From assembly GCF_900747795.2 (NCBI RefSeq), contig NC_041402.2, forward strand, positions 182,919,375-182,983,374: DNA of 64,000 bases, given 5' to 3'. Position numbers and translations under genes: made by a program. Positions 57,163-64,000 of the stretch are shown here, one piece after another; position 1 is the stretch's first letter, and the number at the start of each line of letters is the position of its first letter. Origin of the DNA: Erpetoichthys calabaricus. Its lineage: Eukaryota > Chordata > Cladistia > Polypteriformes > Polypteridae. The notes beneath the pieces were generated by a model, which had not been told where the DNA came from, searched no databases, and worked only from the letters and a program-made list of their open reading frames with translations.

Positions 57163-57300
57163 CACAATAACTTCTTACTGTCGACTTCACCAACACACAT
57201 CAAACTCACGCGAAAGGTACGGTGCGGCGCTCATAAACAGACAGAATATGACCACGCCCCCTGACGAAAGACCCGCCCACTCGGGCTATGTATCTACGAT
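56600..57300 (-). promoter_or_regulatory. stom: stom CpG-rich promoter and 5'UTR
   Basis: CpG density is high from about 56.6 to 57.45 kb. Exon 1 lies inside (coding start 57162), and the 5'UTR begins somewhere upstream around 57.2-57.3 kb. No TATA box is evident. The start codon context (G at -3 and +4) is favourable. Confidence 0.55.
57105..57162 (-). CDS. stom: stom exon 1, residues 1-20
   Basis: Encodes [19 protein letters not shown] plus the first base of Glu20, donor gtatgg. An upstream in-frame TAA four codons before ATG fixes the start. The N-tail is not conserved with human, as is usual in this family, so this exon rests on phase, start context, CpG setting and position. Confidence 0.85.
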
Positions 57301-58300
57301 GCGGGGGCTGGAATGCCCTTTTAACGCTTCATATAAACATTCAAATCACCGTTCTCGTAAGTTTTTAAACGTGATAACATGTCGTAAGAACGCCCCCTTC
57401 ACCGGGAGGCGCCCCTCCAGAGCTGCTTCATCCCACAGGGCGGAGACCCTGCAGATGATTGACAGTATGATGGAGAGATTCATTCAGGATGGTCAGATTA
57501 GGGGGAAAATTCTTTCCCCATTTTTAGGAGGGACAAAAATATAGCATGATGAGCATTCTTAAAAATGTTTTTTTTTTAATGTGAATTATATCTTCCATAA
57601 TTTTCCTGTAACCCAAAAGCCTGATGAAAACACCAGCACACTGAACGGTCACCTCTCATTGCTCCGCCCACTCCTCTCAAAAGCTCATGTTTAATTGGTT
57701 AGGGTTCGGAGTGGTTTATGATTGAAGTGCCACCTTGTTCGGCCCCAGACGGTTCTCATCCCGTTCATTTTTCTAACTTTTTAAACAAGAAGCAGAGTTC
57801 CAGCTAAGCGCAAACGCAAGTCTGTGGCAAGTATTAATGAAACTGTCTGCGTAACGCAAGATTATAATAGAAACTTGTGAATATATTTCAGTATGACAAC
57901 TGCCGTTTGTAATGTCAACTCCTCAAGCATTACGCTACAGGCAGAACTTTACCAGCAAACAGAGTCAAGTACCAGTTTATAGGTAATGTCTTTATTGTTT
58001 AAGTAATAACCTTTGCAGTAATTATATTTTGGGGTAAACAGTATTTTGAGTTATTTTAAAACGAGAGCACACAAGACTGACTTTTACATGTGTAGAGCGT
58101 TTCCTAGGAGAGATTTTAATACAGTAAGTTCATTAAAGAATACATTCACAGTTTCTTCATTAGCATGATTCGTTTGTTAAGGAAGTATTGCGTTAAATTA
58201 GAACTACGAACGCTTTGAAATCGCTTAGGGGTTTTCTTTTAATATTCTCCTAACCTCCTCCTAACTATTCGACTACTCTGCAAGACTAGTTATGCAATAT
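57300..58300. other. Intergenic upstream of stom
   Basis: The first 150 bp are still CpG-rich. Around 57890-57985 the text tttgtaatgtcaactcctca then acaggcagaactttaccagc resembles 59108-59165 (tttgtaatgataactacaca then acaggcagaatttgtgcagg), a repeated unit about 1.2 kb apart. No gene is supported here. Confidence 0.4.
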
Positions 58301-58309
58301 GTCGAGCTT

Positions 58310-59110
58310 TTTGGAGTCTCCCACTTTTTGGCCATCTAGACCCAAAAAACCCTAATTTTAGACCATATTTTGTACAGGAAATTTGCAACCCAGGTGTCTT
58401 CAGCACAAATGATCAGAAGGGCTTCAACTGTGTATGCCATGTCAACTGAATTAAGAGGTTAAAAACTCTTAATGGTATACAAGTGGTCAAAGCTAAGTGT
58501 TGGAACACTTCTGAAAAAATGGGATCGGAAATGTACTGTAGGCATGTGGAGTGTCAGTTTATAGTACTTTGAGGTTGCTGATTATGAATGTTATATTTTT
58601 TATATTTGATTCTTTATCAGTGACCTAAGCCTTTTAGGAGGCAGTCCTAGAAGGTTAAAAATTACAAATTGCAGACATACGCACATGAGATATCATTTTA
58701 GACTATTTCAAGGTAAGTGATTTTTAAAGTTATTTTTTATTTTTGATCATTTACTGTGGATCTTGCCATGGATCTCTATTGGATGGTAAAAAATGAAAAT
58801 TTTTTATTAAAATCAAGAATATTTATTTATTTTTTGGTATTTGGTACACCATATTAATTCCTGAGGGAAGAACAGCACCCCAGAGCAATTTTCAGGTTAA
58901 GTGCTTTGCTTACGGGCTCAGCAGAGTAGGATCCCTTTTGGCAGTAATGAGACTTTAAACATTTAAATTGAGGCACACATTTTGATATTTCAAATATATG
59001 ACACAACTACTTTTGTTTATTATGTATTTCTACCTCATTAAGTAAATCATTATTTTTTTGTATGAATACCCCGCATAAGGGCGGCGGCTTATGCTAATTC
59101 AGACTTTTTA
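58310..59110. repeat. Unclassified interspersed repeat, copy 2
   Basis: Direct-orientation partner of 1-466 plus 824-1045. It is interrupted at about 58830-58952 by a SINE fragment that copy 1 lacks, while copy 1 has a V-SINE that this copy lacks. So the repeat predates both SINE insertions. Confidence 0.55.
58873..58952 (-). repeat. tRNA-SINE fragment, minus orientation
   Basis: Complemented it reads actgccaaaagggatcctac, tctgctgagcc, aagcaaagcacttaacctg and attgctctggggtgctg, the body of the SINE at 6605-6860 without head or tail. Confidence 0.75.
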
Positions 59111-59439
59111 CCATTTGTAATGATAACTACACAAGTATCTACAGGCAGAATTTGTGCAGGAAATGGAGTACAGAGCCAGAGGGTGGCTCACATTAAACAA
59201 TTTAAAGGCAATGCTACCAGATATTAACAAAGTATGTAAACTCTTGACTCACTGGAATTGTGGCATAGTCAATAAAAAGTCAAATTTTCGGTCTGTGAAC
59301 GCTGTTGGAAATAATTACTTTTGCCCTGCACAAAGTCAATGTCTTAAACAAGATGTCAAATTTATAGTTAGTATAAAATCTGTTGACGGGGTTATAAAGT
59401 GAGTTTTAAAGAATTCACCCGAAGTGTATATAAGTATTA

Positions 59440-59645
59440 GGGAGTTGTACCTTGTTAGCCATTATGGATGCAATGAGAAGTCAAGCCAAATGACACCTTT
59501 TATTGGCTAACTGAACCGATTACAATGTGCAAGCTTTCAAGGCAACTGAGGCCCCTTCTTCAGGCAGTTTGCCTCAAAAGCTTACACATTGTAATCGGTT
59601 CAGTTAGCCAATAAACGGTGTCATTTTGCTTGAATTCTCACTGCA
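59440..59645. mobile_element. Palindromic MITE (fold-back)
   Basis: The left arm (about 59483-59550: aatgagaagtcaag, tttattggctaactgaaccg, attacaatgtgcaagcttt) is the inverted complement of the right arm (about 59571-59640). About 20 bp (caactgaggccccttcttca) lie between. Partial single-arm copies are at 4858-5005 and 45020-45110. No coding capacity. Confidence 0.8.
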
Positions 59646-59756
59646 ACCCTAAATGTATGTTGTCACACACGTGCGATTGGGAGACAGCTGAAGGGCCTAA
59701 ATGATAGCAATTCCACGCCAGACCAGGGAGACTGCGGGGTGTGCCAATTGTCTCTC

Positions 59757-60370
59757 TCAGTCTCTTGCAGACCACCCACAGGAAATCCCACAGGGTACTG
59801 GCGCTACTAATGACGTCACTTCTGGTAAAATAAAGTACATACATAAATTATGCAATAACATTACGATACATCCTTCTTTCAACAGTAATTCGGCTGGTGG
59901 AAGACCAGACGGTGTTAACGGTTGTAGATATTCTACAAGATATTGTAAGTTGATATTTTCATCTTCCTCGCCATCATCACCATCTGTTCCATCATAATCT
60001 ATTGACACACATTTAACCAATTTGATGTGCTACCGATCGACATTTTGTGCATAAATTCGTTTGACTTTATCGTTTCTCGGTGCTAGGATTGCCCGTGTAC
60101 TCATTTCTTCTGCTGATAACCCTTTGGGAGGAAATTCTTCAATAAGATTTGGACATAATACGTCTTCTTTTATTGGGAACTTAAAGTGAGGAAAACATTA
60201 AAAATTATAAGAGCTGAGAGCGCAGGAACTGTGTCTGACAAAGGCATTCACACGAATGAGAGGTGACAGGACCGCGGGCATGGGCCGTGAACCGGAAATG
60301 GTTGAGAGGAGGGCAGGACTTGAAAAAAATCTCTTGGCAATAGTCTCGTCTTAAGATTCTTTTATAATAG
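59757..60370 (-). mobile_element. Helitron relic with helicase C-terminal fragment
   Basis: Minus strand from about 60361: gtctattataaaagaatc and ttaagacgagact form the 5' end shared with the elements at 63970 and 42533. Then broken frames give FLPKGLSAEEMSTRAILAPR, NDKVKRIYAQN, SIDYDGTDGDDGEEDE, QYLVEYLQPLTPSGLPPAEL and LKEGCIVML, which is the Helitron helicase C-terminal region in order. Rep and most of the helicase are absent. The 3' hairpin is not identified. Confidence 0.75.
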
Positions 60371-60479
60371 ACAGAGATGTACATTAAAAAAAAACATCAA
60401 CATCAAATCAATAATATGTTGAACAATCATTGTAAAAGTTAAATAAATCGGACTCTGCAGCTGCATGAATAAAAAGTTT

Positions 60480-61020
60480 GCCATGATAATTTTATTTTGG
60501 TGAACAATTCAGGTAAATTACCACTTTCAGTAAGCGGAAGTGGGTCAAGCGTTGCAAGAGATTTTTAGTAATATGTGTAATGTAATACTTGTACACAAAA
60601 TTTTGTTCACGTAAAGCAAAAACGTTCTTAAATATGTATTACTAATTTGTACGTCAAACGGAAAATTGTGATTATCTGGCAAAGCGGTCATTTTTCGGAA
60701 AAATGTAAAGCAACAAAAAATGCTTAGAATTTGGTGCTTTACCATAATATGATGTGAAATTACCTGAAACGTTTCCCTAAAAATATAAAAAATTTGATAA
60801 AGTACCACTTCTGGTTAGCAGAAATAGCTCAAAAGTTGATAGAAATCTACGTTTTGTACCTAATACTTGTGTGCAAAATTTGGTTGACCAAAGTGAAAGT
60901 GTACTCAAGTTATCGTGTTTACATACACAAACACACACACAGACATAATTCCTTCGGACTCATGGAGGTCAAAAACATTGAGATCCATCAAAATCTCTAA
61001 ATCGACTTTTTGGAGGATTC
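60480..61020. repeat. Unclassified repeat with imperfect internal duplication
   Basis: accactttcagtaagcggaa ... aatacttgtacacaaaattt at 60515-60610 is echoed by accacttctggttagcagaa ... aatacttgtgtgcaaaattt at 60800-60890, about 285 bp apart. It ends caagttatcgtgtttacata, a CA tract and gacataattccttcggactc. This looks like a family of tandemly duplicated units; class unknown. Confidence 0.45.
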
Positions 61021-61036
61021 CCATTTTTTCCCTATA

Positions 61037-61925
61037 CAGTGGAACCTCGGTTCACGAACGTCTCGGTACACGTACAAATCGGTTTATGACCAAAAAGTTC
61101 GCCAAACTTTTGCCTCAGTTCACGACCACACACTCGGTATACGAACAAGCCAGGTTACCTTTAGGTTTGTATATGTTCAGTCTCTCCCTGTGCATTTCCT
61201 GTGCAGCGAGCAAGAGAGAGAGAGCGAGAGCGCGTGACACACACACACACACACACAGAGGCAGCGGGAGAGAGAGGCAGTGACAGAGGCACACACACAG
61301 GCAGCAGACAGAGAGAGCCGCGCACACACACAGGAGCACGAGAGAGACAGACGCGGGTGCACACACACAGGAGTGCACTAGAGACACACACAGGCACTCC
61401 AGGCTCGCAAAAGAGAGACACACGCACACACACAGGCACACGCGCGTACGAGCGAGAGAGGGAGGGATGCATAAGGTAGAGAAGGCTTGTTTTTGTTTTC
61501 AGTTCTGTTTACAGTGATTGTTGCAATGTTACTTTTCTTGGTGGTTTATTAAATTACGGATTTTTCAAATGTTCAGTTTTCCCCCTGTGCTTAAAACTCA
61601 TTAAAAAAAGTGTTTTTAGCGAGCGGTTCCTAGCACTATAGCGCGAACTATTGCAGTGTTAGTTTTCTCTGTTGTTTGTTTTCTCAGTGTTATTCAATGT
61701 TTTTACATTTAGTTTACTATTACGCTGTGCATTCTATGGTATAATTAACTAAGCGTGTGCTTAAAAACTAAAAAATATATATATTTACATACAGTTCGTA
61801 CGGTCTGGAACGGATTAATTGTATTTACATACAATCCTATGGGAGAAACTGGTTCGGTTCACGACCAACTCGGTTTACGACCAGAGTTTTGGAACGAATT
61901 ATGGTCATGAACCGAGGTTCCACTG
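61037..61925. mobile_element. Pogo/Tigger-like MITE with expanded GA/CA interior
   Basis: The ends are CAGTGGAACCTCGGTTCACG and, complemented on the right, CAGTGGAACCTCGGTTCATG, with TA flanks at 61035-61036 and 61926-61927. The interior 61200-61470 is a mixed GA/CA/CAGG array. No transposase. The open frames over the array come from low-complexity sequence. Confidence 0.88.
61200..61470. repeat. GA/CA-rich low-complexity tract
   Basis: Runs of gagagaga, cacacaca and cacacacaggc alternate inside the MITE. Expansion of a simple repeat within one element copy is likely. Confidence 0.9.
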
Positions 61926-62159
61926 TACTTTGTATACGAGAAAGTAAAAAACGCAATATTAAAATTCTGGAAAGGCCGAGATGATGTACTTGGTTAATAA
62001 AGATTCTGTGCACTGCAGACTTGCAACTGAAGAAAAAAAATAAATAAAATTGCAATAAAATGGGAAAATCCGTGTGCACCAAGTTGACGAAGACATATCC
62101 CTCAAATTTTAGTTGAAGGGTGTGCCATCAATACATTTATTTATTTATTGATATTAAGA

Positions 62160-62690
62160 GGTCTGGTTTGCCAAAAAACCTTCCCCACTCCAATTCTCCA
62201 CCACCTGTACTGTTGACACAAGGCTGGATCGATGTTTTTGTCAGATCGTTCATCACAGCAGAAATCGAGACTCACCAGAGCAGACAACATTTTTCCAGTC
62301 TACAATTGTCTGCTTTTGATGCCCACATGCCCAGTGCAGCCTTGCTGTCAGTTATAGAACCTGTCATGATCTTCTGCTGCTGTAGCCCAGCTGCTTTAAA
62401 GTCCGACATGCTGTGTGTTTAGAGGTGCCAAATGAGTCTGCCGTTCTCTGCTGACTGCTCTCATTCACCCATGCACTCAACTGCCAATCAATGGATGTCT
62501 TCTGTCTGTCTGCCATCCCATTCTCTGTAAAGTCAACAGACTGAGTCCATGCCTGGCACCAATAATTATACTCCTGTCAAAGTCATTTAGAGCACATGGG
62601 TTGTCCATTTGTGTTTGATCAAACAGCAACTTAAGCTCTTGACCATGTCTGCCTGCTTTATAGTTTTGAGATGAAAGCACACACTAGTTG
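62160..62690. repeat. Widespread vertebrate interspersed repeat, decayed
   Basis: ctcaactgccaatcaatgga, tgccatcccattctctgtaa, gcctggcaccaataattata, gtcaaagtcatttagagcac and taagctcttgaccatgtctg follow the order of a repeat I know from many fish genomes (probably the 3' part of a LINE). Boundaries are uncertain. A run of tttatttatttattg just before it (62135-62150) could serve as a minus-strand polyadenylation signal. Confidence 0.5.
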
Positions 62691-63067
62691 TAGCAAAAGA
62701 TGTTTTATAAATGATAGAAAAATCTGCTTTTCTTTAGTAAAAAAATAACCAAAACATTAGACCATTAAACAGTCTAACGTGAACAAGTTTTATACAATAG
62801 TAACTGGCATTCTTCTTCAAAAGCTCTGTAAGAAACGTTCTATAAAGTTTTAAAAGTATCTAAAAGAATATCCCCAGTATATAAAAACGGCTGTAAAACT
62901 CGGGATTCCTCTTGCCATGAGACACCGAGTTATTCCTTGCAGCACACATCAGTTTGTTTCCAAGCTTGGTGTCTTGAGTGGGTCTGTTGTCCCTTTGCCT
63001 GGACACAAAGTGCCAGTTTACAAATGTTAGTTGGACCATTCAGACGATGAAGAGCGCCACCACTTTC

Positions 63068-63234
63068 TTACTCTAAAAGTTCTTCCTCTTCAGACTCGGA
63101 AAAAACTTCAGAAAACTGGAAGCTTGTTTTTCTTTGTTCGGATTCTGGGAGCTGCTTGTGTTTCTTCTTCTGAACTTTCTTGAATTTTTCTTGTAAACGT
63201 GGAAGGGTTTTGAGGTAAAGGAAATCAATAATTT
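63068..63234 (-). CDS. Terminal coding exon of an unrecognised gene
   Basis: On the minus strand a long pyrimidine tract ending tttgacccttag is followed by 2 + 165 nt and TAA. The 54-residue peptide begins IIDFLYLKTLPRLQEKFKKV, has a basic middle QKKKHKQLPESEQRK and an acidic end FSEVFSESEEEELLE. Basic then acidic low-complexity tails suggest a nuclear or nucleolar protein, but I cannot name it. Earlier exons must lie beyond the right edge of the window, past the Helitron at 63342-63970. It is unrelated to stomatin or gelsolin. Confidence 0.6.
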
Positions 63235-63341
63235 CTAAGGGTCAAAAGAAAAAAAAAAGTTATAGATGCTTAATCAGTATTTTCTTCACAAAGTATACAC
63301 TGTAAAAGAATGACAATGTTCAGTTCTTATCTTGTAAAATA

Positions 63342-63970
63342 CTTGGGGGGCTTTTCTATTCTTTTAACTAAGAGACGGAACTGTCCCCTCCGACTACACA
63401 CGGAGCTCGATTCACTCCTGAAAGAGACTTCGGTTTGTTTGAAGTGTTTGAAAAACGTTTCTGTTCCTAAAATCTCCTGTGTGTCTGTGCAACTCTGTGA
63501 CCCAAGCGTGACAGCGTATGTGGATTTCACTTTCACCAAACAACAAATCTTTTAATTTTCATGGATAGGCCTCTTCATTGGGAAGAAACACTACTTTTCC
63601 CTAATGGCAACACAAAGTAGACGATGTACAAGTCCTCCGACTTAAAGTTTAAATCTGAACAATATATTCAATCTCATTTCACTGTTCCGTTATTTCACCA
63701 AGTAATAATTTCCGTTTGTTTATGCTAATGCGATCTTTACTATCATTTTTTTTTTAATTATCTCTAACCTGCTCTGCATGTGTATCGCGGCAATATTTTT
63801 GAATTCTTTACGACATTCTACTTTATCATCTACTCTTTGTCTTTTATTTTTCCGGCCATGGGAGTGGCACAAAGTCTCGTTTAGCGGGACTTGAAAGTAT
63901 CTCTCTGAAAAAGTCACGTCTCGTCCCAGGCTAAAAAGTCTCGTCTCAAGATTTTTTTTATTATAATAGA
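63342..63970 (-). mobile_element. Helitron-type element, 5' end at 63970
   Basis: Minus strand: TCTATTATAATAAAAAAAATC, then cttgagacgagactttttag and tcacgtctcgtcc-complement wording typical of a Helitron 5' end. Its first 330 bp match 42533-42830. It continues through an open frame at 63327-63539 of unknown nature and may end near 63343, where gccccccaag precedes t, a poor CTRR match. It probably lies in an intron of the gene ending at 63068. Confidence 0.6.
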
Positions 63971-64000
63971 GAGAGGAGTCCATCTGACAAAGTCAGTGCA

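Noticed and set aside
57248-57544. 98-codon open frame upstream of stom
   Set aside because: CpG-rich promoter sequence keeps frames open by chance; no recognisable protein and no splice sites that fit.
61115-61479. Cys/Val-rich and Arg/Glu-rich open frames of about 90-108 codons
   Set aside because: They are translations of the GA/CA array inside the MITE at 61037-61925.
1-64000. CRISPR arrays, operons, phage or other prokaryotic systems
   Set aside because: Spliced vertebrate genes and eukaryotic repeats throughout; no regularly spaced repeats with unique spacers.

Overview
The window is vertebrate nuclear DNA: long introns with GT/AG borders, CpG-rich promoters, and many SINEs, LINEs and cut-and-paste transposons. 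The repeats (V-SINEs with an agtttgcatgttctcccc core, L2-clade LINEs, Tc1, Tigger, Harbinger and Helitron elements) are fish-like. Gelsolin and stomatin are single and adjacent, as on human 9q33. I infer a ray-finned fish, perhaps a non-teleost such as a bichir or reedfish; that last step is a guess from repeat style and synteny.

Layout. 1-1450 is a decayed interspersed repeat carrying a V-SINE. 1450-2070 is a CpG-rich promoter with a probable 5' noncoding exon of gsn. gsn (+ strand) has 16 coding exons, assembled by eye from 12980 to 37974; all splice phases agree and they give 730 codons, against 731 residues in human cytoplasmic gelsolin. Its introns hold a Harbinger relic, L2 LINE pieces, a Tigger MITE, a mariner deletion derivative, a Tc1 element and a larger Tigger element with a nested fold-back. 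38.6-46.3 kb is the tail-to-tail spacer, with an odd split repeat, Helitron pieces, a 5S-like SINE fragment and an L2 LINE. stom (- strand) runs from 57162 down to 46297 in seven coding exons giving 283 codons (human 288). One stom intron holds a Tc1 element with long terminal inverted repeats and a nearly whole transposase. 57.3-64 kb is repeat-rich, with two Helitron relics, a palindromic MITE, a pogo/Tigger-like MITE and, at 63068-63234 on the - strand, the last coding exon of a gene I do not recognise.

How they work. Gelsolin is a six-domain, calcium- and phosphoinositide-regulated actin severing and capping protein. Stomatin is a palmitoylated, cholesterol-binding SPFH membrane protein. 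The genes are convergent and need not be co-regulated; each has its own CpG-rich promoter at an opposite end of the pair.

I see no exotic new system. The points most worth following are two orphan minus-strand exons in stom intron 1, the unknown terminal exon near 63.1 kb, a repeat pair in which a 60-75 bp block bounded by short inverted repeats lies in opposite orientations, and a large old repeat present on both sides of the gsn-stom pair with independent SINE insertions.
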